This document shows, piece by piece, positions 1-5,814 of a stretch of 5,814 bases of DNA. The notes below the pieces were generated by a model. It made no database searches. It saw only the letters and a list, made by a program, of their open reading frames with translations, and was not told where the DNA came from. Origin of the DNA: Caldifarciminota bacterium (GTDB taxonomy: Bacteria > Hydrothermota > UBA3073 > NMUJ01); assembly GCA_021158725.1 (NCBI GenBank), contig JAGGUB010000064.1:1-5814 (forward strand), read 5' to 3'. The position numbers and the translations under genes are program-made. Positions within the stretch are counted from its first letter, which is position 1, and each line of letters starts with the position of its first letter.

Positions 1-1
1 G

Positions 2-1918
2 GGGAATAAGAAGTTACGATACTTTGTATCAGGTAGCGGTAGGTTACGTGATGGCCCATATGTGGATAAGAGGAAACGCGAGAAGCGTGTGGAGATACTA
101 CCTGGATGGAAGATATACGAGAGGCAATACAACAACTTCAACTTCAACACTAAGCTTACGTATGAGGTTTCACCTAACCTAAAATTTAACCTTGGATTCA
201 GGCGTGCATGGGGGTACTGGTACTGGTTTGATTGGGCATGGGTGTTTCTGGCTGATTCTATGGAGAAATGTGAAGATGACAACTATCACGTGACATTTAA
301 CCTCATACATACCATATCGCCTAAGACATTCTATACGTTGAGGATGGGTTGGCTCAAAACGTATTATCATCAAAAGTTTAGGCTACCGCCGGAATATTAT
401 CACTGGGAGTGTGACACAACGGAATGGATATACGATACGGTTGGTATAAACATACGTAGTGTAGTGATGCCTGAGACAAGCTATGTAGAGACAGTGCTTA
501 TACTTGATAGCATACCGAAGATCGATAGCCAGTATGTGGGTGAACCATGGGGTTGGGACATAAATGGTGACGGGTTTGTCGATACAGGTGCACAGTCACG
601 GTACCGGGAGGATCATACCTTAAGATTTACGGTGAAATGGGATCTATCGTCTCAGGTACATAGGAATCACTTTTTGAAGACAGGGGTTGAGTACAACTAC
701 TATGATGTGAGTTATGTTGATTTACAATATACAACGCCGTTCTATTATGAAGGACGTGATGTGCCAGGCCCATATCCTGAGTATGGGTTATACAGGTGGG
801 TGTTTTCGGGATATCCCAAGAAAGCGGCTGCTTATGTGCAGGATAAGATGGAGTTTGAAGGGTTGGTCATCAATGCAGGTGTGAGGGTAGACTACTTCGA
901 TCCCGGGCCCACAGTTGACGATACGGCATGGATAAACCAGTGGGAACGAATTACAGATCTTAAACTTGAGAAGATTGAACATCATAGGTTCATAATAAGC
1001 CCGAGATTGGGTGTGTCTTTCCCCATCAGTGAACGTACTTCGTTGTACTTTGCGTATGGACATTTCAATCAGATGCCGCAGCTGCAGTTCCTGTACAGAG
1101 ATCCGTTTACAGGTACGTGGGTAGGTAATCCCAACCTCAAGCCACAACGTACGGTTGCATATGAGTTTGGGATTGCACACCAATTTGCGTCTGACATAGC
1201 GATGTATGTTAAGCTTTACAATAAGGATATGTTCGATTACCCTGGCCAGATACAGACTGGTACACCTCCGGTATGGGTGTGGGTGAATAAGGGTTATGCG
1301 AGAGCAAGAGGGTTTGAGTTCCAGATTAAAAAGCGATTTACCAGACATTGGAGGGGTGAATTCGTGTATACTTATCAATGGGCAACCGGCTATGCATCGA
1401 GTGCATTCATGGAATGCTACCGCATATGGGGAGGTGGTACCATACCTGTACGTGAGCATTTCCTTGATTGGGATAGAAGGCATTCGTTTATACTGAATCT
1501 ATCCACATGGGTGGGTAAAGGTGAACGTTGGGTGTTGCCGTTCGATCGATGGGGTATCGACATATTAGCACAACTGTATTCTGGGTTACCGTATACACCG
1601 GCGGGTGTTAACCCATCGATTGCTGAGAATACGGGTAGGTTGCCATGGGTATCCTATATTGATGTGAAAATCAGGAAGGAGTTCAATATCGGTCGTATGG
1701 TGGTGGAGCTCTACAGTAATATCTTGAATCTGCTGGATCAGCGTAACGTAGTGGATAGATATAAGATAAACGGATGGACGGGTAAACCGTATCGGTATGG
1801 TGATGCCGATGGTAGGGCACATACGATATGGTCGTGGCGTAGTATGTTGAGGATGATGGAACCCAATGCATATAGTGGGCCACGGATAATTAATTTAGGG
1901 GTTAGGATAAAACTATAG
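2..1918 (+). CDS. TonB-dependent receptor, outer-membrane beta-barrel part (5' partial)
   Basis: This is the C-terminal barrel of a TonB-dependent outer-membrane receptor, a family that imports ligands using energy from TonB-ExbBD. The frame is open to the window edge, so the GTG at 62 is only the first start-like codon and the N-terminal signal peptide, plug and any carboxypeptidase-like domain lie upstream. Residues below count from that GTG. Evidence is the run of alternating aromatic strands, the family-typical NPNLKPQRTVAYE (356-368, nt 1127-1165) preceded by a strand reading LYFAYGHFNQMPQ, a late SGLPYTP, then GRLPWVSYIDVKIRKEF and NILNLLDQRNV, and a final strand ending GVRIKL. A long loop holds DINGDGFVD (166-174), a calcium-loop-like motif, and an aromatic cluster lies at 51-62. 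Cysteines at 70 and 117 could pair across loops. It is the first visible gene of a three-gene operon. Family is secure; the ligand is unknown. Confidence 0.9.
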   Translation, partial: GNKKLRYFVSGSGRLRDGPYVDKRKREKRVEILPGWKIYERQYNNFNFNTKLTYEVSPNLKFNLGFRRAWGYWYWFDWAWVFLADSMEKCEDDNYHVTFNLIHTISPKTFYTLRMGWLKTYYHQKFRLPPEYYHWECDTTEWIYDTVGINIRSVVMPETSYVETVLILDSIPKIDSQYVGEPWGWDINGDGFVDTGAQSRYREDHTLRFTVKWDLSSQVHRNHFLKTGVEYNYYDVSYVDLQYTTPFYYEGRDVPGPYPEYGLYRWVFSGYPKKAAAYVQDKMEFEGLVINAGVRVDYFDPGPTVDDTAWINQWERITDLKLEKIEHHRFIISPRLGVSFPISERTSLYFAYGHFNQMPQLQFLYRDPFTGTWVGNPNLKPQRTVAYEFGIAHQFASDIAMYVKLYNKDMFDYPGQIQTGTPPVWVWVNKGYARARGFEFQIKKRFTRHWRGEFVYTYQWATGYASSAFMECYRIWGGGTIPVREHFLDWDRRHSFILNLSTWVGKGERWVLPFDRWGIDILAQLYSGLPYTPAGVNPSIAENTGRLPWVSYIDVKIRKEFNIGRMVVELYSNILNLLDQRNVVDRYKINGWTGKPYRYGDADGRAHTIWSWRSMLRMMEPNAYSGPRIINLGVRIKL

Positions 1919-1923
1919 GAGGG
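1917..1923 (+). promoter_or_regulatory. Ribosome binding site of the secreted protein gene
   Basis: AGGAGGG overlaps the TAG stop codon (1916-1918) of the receptor gene and sits a few bases before the ATG at 1927. A second in-frame ATG at 1936 would give wider spacing, but starting there would lose the only basic residue (Arg2) ahead of the hydrophobic signal-peptide core, so 1927 is preferred. Overlap of this site with the upstream stop suggests translational coupling. Confidence 0.75.
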
Positions 1924-1926
1924 AAG

Positions 1927-3933
1927 ATGCGATACATGGTAGTGATAATGTCGGTGTGTGTGTTTGCCTATGGTGTGGCAGCACAACAGGTGGAGGATTA
2001 TCCCATACAGTGGAAGTATCAATCCACGGGTAAGATGCGTGTGATTATATCCAACATGGGTATATATGGAGCATTCTATGGTGGTGTGGGGTGGCCCAAT
2101 TTCCATTGGGAATATCCGATAGGGTCGGGTGCTGAGCATATGGATGCATTCTCTATATGGGTAGGTGGTATTAAACCCACAGGTGATACCATTGTTATAG
2201 GTGGATGGCTTGGTTACTATCCATGGCATGAGCTATGGCCATCGACAGATGATAGGGATACAATATGGGAATCGAGTATTGTGGAGCTTGATGAGTTACA
2301 TGGCGTATATATGAGGGATGACGATGGTGATGGGTTAGTAGATGAGGAGTGGTTCAATGGCTGGGATGACGATGGTGATGGGTTGATCGATGAGGATTAC
2401 GCTACGTTGTCGGATCAGGATTTTACGATGGTGATGTACGACTATAGTTGTCCCATATATAGCTGGCCACCATATCTTTACATAAAGCTGGTACAGACAA
2501 CGCATGCGTGGAGGTCGTCGATGATGGATGATATGATACTGTTTCGATACTGGATCATCAACCAGGATACGCTCCCGATATATAATCTGTTCCTTGGCTA
2601 TATGATACATCCGGCGGTTGGTTATCCTGAGATTGCAGAGGGTGACTGGGGTGCGGTTACATCTGATGATTATGTGAGGTATGATCCAAAGCGTAAGCTG
2701 GTGATATGCTTTGATGCACCTGATGGTAGGGATGGTACAGTTACGGAGGTGGTTGCAGTAGGGTTCTTTGATGCACCTGGTCAGGATACTACAGGGGTTT
2801 ATCAATCATTTCATTATTTCCGCAATTGGGATAACTATCCAGAATACGATAACGAAGCTTATAAATTTATGTCCGATGGTGTAATACAGGGGGCGAGCTT
2901 CCCGGATGGACTTATAGGGATGGATGTTGCTGAAGCTGCTGACCTGTCAGTGATCAATGGTTGGGGGCCATTTGGTAGACGGATAAACGATACGTTACGT
3001 GCGTTAATGCCAGGTGATACATTGAAGATAGCGGGTGGGTTGTTTGGTGGTGAGGATGTTGAAGCATTACGTGCATATTATGATTTTGGGGTTAAGACAT
3101 ATCGAAGGAACTATCAGTTTCCGCCACCACCGCCACCACCGGATTTTAGGGTGAGGGTTGAAGGTAATAAGGTGATACTCGATTGGAGCCCGATAGAAGG
3201 TGGACGTAACCCTGAAGAGTTTATCGATACGTTGCGTGAGGATGGTCACTACAAGGATTTTGCTGGCTATCGTGTGTATAGGGCGACGAATGAGGCGGGA
3301 CCGTTTCAGATGTTGGCAGAGTTTGACAAGAAAGGGGTTGAGATAGACACGATAGTCTTACCTGATACAGTGATTATAGATACGGTGGATCACCAGATAT
3401 TTGGGTCAAACACTGGTATAAGCTATACGTTTGTGGATTCGGGGCTTATCATGGGGGTTACGTACTACTACGTTGTGACAGCGTATGATTTGCCCGACCC
3501 TATACATGATATGCCGTCTCAGGAGTCGGCACTCACACCATACGTGAAGGAGGTGCAGCCTGGGCCACCACCTGTTGAGGATTTTGAGACTGATAAACCG
3601 TTTGTGGTGCCTAACCCATATTTTGGTAATGTTGACTACACTACGATGACGAGCCCACCGTGGGAGGTACCACGGTATCCAGCTATAGGGTGGACAGAAG
3701 AGGATAGAAAGATAATGTTTGCTAACATACCAGCACGCTGTGTTATAAGGATATACAGTTTGGCAGGTGATCTGGTCAAAACCATAAGGCATGAGGATGA
3801 AAATAAGGGGTTTGCGTTCTGGGACTTGCTGAGTGAACAGCATCAGGCGGTGGCCAGCGGTATATACATATACTCGGTGGAGAATCTGGATACAGGTGAT
3901 ATATATGTGGGTAAATTTGTTGTGATCAAATAG
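1927..3933 (+). CDS. Secreted multidomain protein with calcium-loop repeats, FnIII-like module and FlgD-Ig/T9SS-like C-terminal domain
   Basis: No enzymatic motif is recognised; this appears to be a secreted or cell-surface protein. Residues 1-19 form a signal peptide (Arg2, hydrophobic core, cleavage near VAA|QQ). Residues about 30-395 are an uncharacterised region of a type that I recall from large secreted proteins of FCB and candidate-phylum genomes, with FSIWVGG then DTIVIGG, and SDQDF, VQTTHAW and MPGDTLKIAGG further on. Two DDDGDGL(V/I)DE loops lie at 131-141 and 147-157. Seven prolines (399-405) lead into an FnIII-like domain (about 406-541, with VILDWSP, FAGYRVYRA, YYYVVTAYD), which carries a DT(I/V)-rich insert near 470-490. 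The C-terminus (about 559-668) has VVPNPYFGN, IRIYSLAGDLVKTI, ASGIYIYSVE and GKFVVIK, like FlgD-Ig or type IX sorting domains. Placement between a TonB receptor and a PorV-like protein suggests surface export. Architecture is well supported; function is unknown. Confidence 0.85.
   Translation: MRYMVVIMSVCVFAYGVAAQQVEDYPIQWKYQSTGKMRVIISNMGIYGAFYGGVGWPNFHWEYPIGSGAEHMDAFSIWVGGIKPTGDTIVIGGWLGYYPWHELWPSTDDRDTIWESSIVELDELHGVYMRDDDGDGLVDEEWFNGWDDDGDGLIDEDYATLSDQDFTMVMYDYSCPIYSWPPYLYIKLVQTTHAWRSSMMDDMILFRYWIINQDTLPIYNLFLGYMIHPAVGYPEIAEGDWGAVTSDDYVRYDPKRKLVICFDAPDGRDGTVTEVVAVGFFDAPGQDTTGVYQSFHYFRNWDNYPEYDNEAYKFMSDGVIQGASFPDGLIGMDVAEAADLSVINGWGPFGRRINDTLRALMPGDTLKIAGGLFGGEDVEALRAYYDFGVKTYRRNYQFPPPPPPPDFRVRVEGNKVILDWSPIEGGRNPEEFIDTLREDGHYKDFAGYRVYRATNEAGPFQMLAEFDKKGVEIDTIVLPDTVIIDTVDHQIFGSNTGISYTFVDSGLIMGVTYYYVVTAYDLPDPIHDMPSQESALTPYVKEVQPGPPPVEDFETDKPFVVPNPYFGNVDYTTMTSPPWEVPRYPAIGWTEEDRKIMFANIPARCVIRIYSLAGDLVKTIRHEDENKGFAFWDLLSEQHQAVASGIYIYSVENLDTGDIYVGKFVVIK
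2315..2384 (+). repeat. Tandem 48-bp coding repeat encoding two Asp-rich calcium-loop motifs
   Basis: A 22-base stretch beginning GGGATGACGATGG occurs identically at 2315-2336 and 2363-2384, exactly 48 bases (16 codons) apart, and is followed in both copies by a diverged GAT-rich tail. Each copy encodes DDDGDGL(V/I)DE, matching the DxDxDGxxD pattern of EF-hand-like, thrombospondin type 3 and dockerin calcium loops. Identity at the nucleotide level suggests a recent duplication or conversion, or selection on both copies plus biased codon use. Confidence 0.8.
3121..3141 (+). other. Seven-proline run (interdomain linker) in the secreted protein
   Basis: Seven consecutive CCG/CCA codons encode residues 399-405 of the secreted protein, exactly between the N-terminal region and the FnIII-like module. 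Such a run is expected to form a stiff linker, and translating it normally depends on elongation factor P. CCG and CCA alternate in a near-repeat of CCGCCACCA. Confidence 0.85.
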
Positions 3934-3937
3934 GGGG
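3932..3937 (+). promoter_or_regulatory. Ribosome binding site of the PorV-like gene
   Basis: AGGGGG overlaps the TAG stop (3931-3933) of the secreted protein gene and precedes the ATG at 3942 by 4 bases. It is a weaker match to the anti-Shine-Dalgarno sequence than the site ahead of the preceding gene, so translation may rely on coupling to the upstream gene. Confidence 0.6.
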
Positions 3938-3941
3938 TTAG

Positions 3942-4835
3942 ATGCGTAGATTTATATGGGTATTGGTTATACCCACAATAATTTGGGCCCAGTATAAGCG
4001 ACACGGTAGTACTGCGGAACAGTTTCTGCGGATTGGTATAGATGCACGTGCGTTGGGTATGGGTGAGGCTGTGGTTGCGGCAGTTGAAGACGTAAGTGCG
4101 GTTTTCTATAATCCAGGTGCATTGGGTAGGTTAGAAAATAAGTGGATAGTTCTCACACATACGAACTGGATAGCACCTGGTATCTACTACGATTTTGGTG
4201 CAATAGCGTTACCGTATGCGAGAGTGGGTACGTTTACGTTGTTCTTTGGTAGCTTATATACGGATGCTATGAAGGTACGTGATCCATTACATCCATATGG
4301 TACGGGTGAAGAGTTCTACGTGGGTAAATACGTGACGGGTATCAGTTATTCACGTAAGTTGACAGATCGTGCCAGCATGGGTGTGAACCTCAAGCTCATC
4401 AATTCCTACCTTATGGATTACTCGATAACAACGTGGGCGGTAGATGTGGGTACGTATTTCCTTACGGGATGGCATGGTGTGGTATTGGGTGTTACGATAC
4501 AGAATTTTGGTGGCCAGGTAGCATATATTGCGGAGCATTATCCTATACCTACGATGTACAATATTGGGGTAGCGATGCCGTTCTGGCAAGATAAAGGGTT
4601 GCTGGGTGTGTCGTTGATTAAGCCACCAGATGGCCCGGAGAAGCTACATACGGGAGTGGAGATAAAGCTACACCCTATGCTTACGGTTAGGATGGGGTAC
4701 AAGCTGTTTTATGATAGTGAAGACTACTCTGCGGGGGTGGGTTTCCACATCGGGAAGCTTAGCTTAGACTATGCGTATTCACACTTCAAATATTTGAACC
4801 CTGAGCATAGGGTGACAGTGAAGCTAAGCTGGTAA
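3942..4835 (+). CDS. PorV/PorQ-family outer-membrane beta-barrel protein
   Basis: This 297-residue protein belongs to the PorV/PorQ (UPF0164-like) family of outer-membrane barrels related to FadL-type proteins. In Bacteroidota, PorV carries type IX secretion cargo from the translocon to the attachment machinery. A signal peptide spans residues 1-16 (RR, hydrophobic core, ending IIWA|Q). The mature N-terminus carries the family hallmark GIDARALGMGEA followed by SAVFYNPGALG (within 31-62). The rest is a series of amphipathic strands with periodic Gly and aromatic residues, ending HRVTVKLSW with a terminal aromatic residue as usual for barrel insertion. It is shorter than classical Bacteroidota PorV. 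It starts 8 bases after the secreted protein whose C-terminus looks type IX-like, so the two may be cargo and shuttle. That role is inference from context; the family call is firm. Confidence 0.85.
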   Translation: MRRFIWVLVIPTIIWAQYKRHGSTAEQFLRIGIDARALGMGEAVVAAVEDVSAVFYNPGALGRLENKWIVLTHTNWIAPGIYYDFGAIALPYARVGTFTLFFGSLYTDAMKVRDPLHPYGTGEEFYVGKYVTGISYSRKLTDRASMGVNLKLINSYLMDYSITTWAVDVGTYFLTGWHGVVLGVTIQNFGGQVAYIAEHYPIPTMYNIGVAMPFWQDKGLLGVSLIKPPDGPEKLHTGVEIKLHPMLTVRMGYKLFYDSEDYSAGVGFHIGKLSLDYAYSHFKYLNPEHRVTVKLSW

Positions 4836-5711
4836 TTACGTGGTTCGTAAATGTTGAAGTATACCGAGGCTGAGTGAGTTGAGTTTGGTCTCCTCGTCGT
4901 CTGCACGTGATAGCATTACACAGGGTTTGGTTGTACCAATTATTAAGCCACCGACTTTGGCACCACCAAGATATAGTAATCCTTTGGCTAAGATGTTGCC
5001 GGTGGTAACATCGGGTACAACCAGTATGTCGGCATCACCTATGAAATCGTTTAGTAGGCCCTTCTTTTCGCCGGCTTCTTTCGATACAGCTAAGTCGAGT
5101 GCAAGTGGACCCTCAACCTCGGCGGGTGCGAACTCACCATGTTCAGCCATAACTGCGAGCTCGGCAGCTTCCATGGTTTCGGGCATTTTGGGGTTGATGG
5201 TCTCAACGGCTGCAAGTACGGCTACCTTGGGGTGATCTACACCTAATACGTTATGTACAAATGAGATGGCGTTTTTGATAATTTGTATCTTGTCTTCGAA
5301 GCTGGGCTTGATCACCATACCGCCATCTGTTATTGCAAGTAACTTGTGGTAGTACGGGCACTCGAGTATCGCTATGTGTGATAGGAGAGGTGCGCCTTTG
5401 ATACCGTGTTGTTTGTCAAGTACGGACTTGAGGAATACAGGTGTGGGTAGCTTGCCTTTCATTAACATGTCGGCATCACCATTACGTACGAGTGAAGCTG
5501 CTTTAAGTGATGCCTCTACTGCAGTGTAGGCAGGGATAACTTTGTAACCATCGGGCAACTGTGATGGATCGCCAACCAATATGGGGGTGACATATTCATG
5601 AACTAAGGCAATGCTGTCGAGGCTGGTACGGTCAGGTACAGGTATGGCTACCTTTATGTGTGGGGCTCTTTCTTTTATGAATTCCCACACATCGGTGAAG
5701 CTTGTTATCAT
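4836..5711 (-). CDS. ptb: Phosphate butyryltransferase-type acyltransferase (PTA/PTB family)
   Basis: This 291-residue cytoplasmic enzyme should catalyse acyl-CoA + phosphate to acyl phosphate + CoA, with butyryl-CoA or a branched relative as the likely substrate. Family signatures in order are LMKGKLPT (83-90), ITDGGMVIKPS (127-137), VAVLAAVETINPKMPET (163-179), GPLALDLAVSKEAG (201-214), ADILVVPDVTTGNILAKGL (227-245) and SRADDEETKLNS (268-279). The length and the C-terminal LSRADDEETKL pattern fit Ptb rather than the longer phosphate acetyltransferases, although substrate choice cannot be proved from sequence. The ATG at 5711 has a strong AGGAGGT site at a 9-base spacing and overlaps the previous gene's stop codon. 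Third codon positions favour A and C, opposite to the plus-strand genes. No butyrate kinase is visible: downstream is the convergent operon, so a kinase would have to be upstream or elsewhere. Confidence 0.87.
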   Translation of the reverse strand: MITSFTDVWEFIKERAPHIKVAIPVPDRTSLDSIALVHEYVTPILVGDPSQLPDGYKVIPAYTAVEASLKAASLVRNGDADMLMKGKLPTPVFLKSVLDKQHGIKGAPLLSHIAILECPYYHKLLAITDGGMVIKPSFEDKIQIIKNAISFVHNVLGVDHPKVAVLAAVETINPKMPETMEAAELAVMAEHGEFAPAEVEGPLALDLAVSKEAGEKKGLLNDFIGDADILVVPDVTTGNILAKGLLYLGGAKVGGLIIGTTKPCVMLSRADDEETKLNSLSLGILQHLRTT

Positions 5712-5812
5712 ACTACTGATACCTCCTTTTGGATGGTACCTTCTTCAAACCTCCTGTAGCTGAATGCATCGATGAACTCGCTACGTTTACCATCGGTGAT
5801 GTAATCTGCAAG
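5708..5812 (-). CDS. C-terminal end of an unidentified protein upstream of ptb (5' partial)
   Basis: A minus-strand frame runs in from the right window edge for 34 codons and ends at TGA (5710-5708). The visible protein starts LADYITDGKRSEF and ends GTIQKEVSVV. It looks like real coding sequence because its composition is balanced and soluble, and because its TGA overlaps the ATG of the acyltransferase gene as ATGA, a common arrangement for translational coupling in operons. Of the two other minus-strand frames, one hits a stop quickly and the other gives a low-complexity Ser-rich peptide ending at TAG near 5713. I do not recognise the family; it does not look like the C-terminus of a butyrate kinase. 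Confidence 0.65.
   Translation of the reverse strand, partial: LADYITDGKRSEFIDAFSYRRFEEGTIQKEVSVV
5721..5727 (-). promoter_or_regulatory. Ribosome binding site of ptb
   Basis: On the minus strand AGGAGGT, preceded by AAA, lies 9 bases before the ATG at 5711. It is a full-strength Shine-Dalgarno sequence embedded in the last codons (QKEV) of the upstream partial gene, and it fixes the acyltransferase start. Confidence 0.85.
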
Positions 5813-5814
5813 TA

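Noticed and set aside
62..64. GTG at 62 as the true start of the receptor gene
   Set aside because: The frame stays open with barrel-like sequence (ending in DGPY) back to position 2, there is no Shine-Dalgarno site or signal peptide, and the plug domain is missing, so the gene begins before the window.
788..1483. 231-codon minus-strand frame inside the receptor gene
   Set aside because: It is fully antisense to a well-supported receptor, has an implausible composition rich in Cys, His, Arg and Ile, and matches no family I know. It is a by-product of codon use on the plus strand.
1738..2229. 163-codon minus-strand frame across the receptor/secreted protein junction
   Set aside because: It is antisense to two supported genes and their ribosome binding site, and its His/Tyr/Thr-rich low-complexity composition is typical of a shadow frame.
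2335..3843. Long minus-strand frames (2335-2805, 3406-3843) inside the secreted protein gene
   Set aside because: They are antisense to a clear multidomain protein, are rich in Arg, His, Ile and Cys, and have no recognisable motif.
4756..4830. 10-base perfect inverted repeat (4756-4765 and 4821-4830) as a terminator stem
   Set aside because: The loop would be 55 bases, there is no T-run, and both arms encode the same Lys-Leu-Ser strand pattern using the self-complementary AAGCTT/AGCT words, so chance explains it.
4836..4850. TTACG/CGTAA hairpin as an intrinsic terminator
   Set aside because: It has only five base pairs, two of them G-C, and no T-tract on either strand, so it is too weak to call as a terminator; noted only as part of the convergent junction.
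4879..5235. 118-codon plus-strand frame opposite ptb
   Set aside because: It is Ser/Ala/Pro-rich low-complexity sequence, the exact antisense of conserved acyltransferase motifs.
5749..5755. Second AGGAGGT on the minus strand as a ribosome binding site
   Set aside because: It is explained by consecutive AGG-AGG arginine codons in the partial upstream gene, and the frame after it from a nearby TTG ends after about a dozen codons.

Overview
The window looks like ordinary chromosome from a Gram-negative bacterium with an outer membrane. The closest resemblance, from remembered family patterns and not from any search, is to the FCB superphylum or to candidate phyla of the WOR-3/Hydrothermae, KSB1 or Marinimicrobia kind. 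Three observations point there: a TonB-dependent receptor, a secreted protein with a fibronectin-III-like module and a FlgD-Ig/type IX-like C-terminal domain, and a PorV/PorQ-type barrel, all side by side. Isoleucine ATA and arginine AGG codons are common, which would fit a thermophile but does not prove one.

Layout. Positions 2-3933 and on to 4835 hold three tightly packed plus-strand genes: the barrel part of a TonB-dependent receptor whose 5' end lies outside the window, a 668-residue secreted multidomain protein, and a 297-residue PorV/PorQ-like outer-membrane protein. The two gaps are only 8 bases each and carry Shine-Dalgarno sequences that overlap or touch the preceding stop codon, so these genes are almost certainly one operon. 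On the minus strand, a phosphate butyryltransferase-type acyltransferase (4836-5711) converges on the operon with no intergenic base at all. Its start codon overlaps the stop codon (ATGA) of another minus-strand gene, of which only the last 34 codons are visible (5708-5812).

How the genes may work together. The plus-strand trio reads as a cell-envelope module: a TonB-driven barrel, a secreted or surface-anchored partner with calcium-loop motifs, and a PorV-like barrel of the family that serves type IX cargo in Bacteroidota. This resembles the logic of SusC/SusD pairs, but no SusD-like protein is present, and the substrate and the direction of transport cannot be read from the sequence. The minus-strand pair belongs to metabolism; the acyltransferase would interconvert an acyl-CoA and an acyl phosphate, allowing ATP formation with a kinase that is not seen here.

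No RNA genes, mobile elements, CRISPR arrays or convincing intrinsic terminators were seen. There is no gene-free stretch longer than 8 bases. The promoters of both transcription units must lie outside the window.
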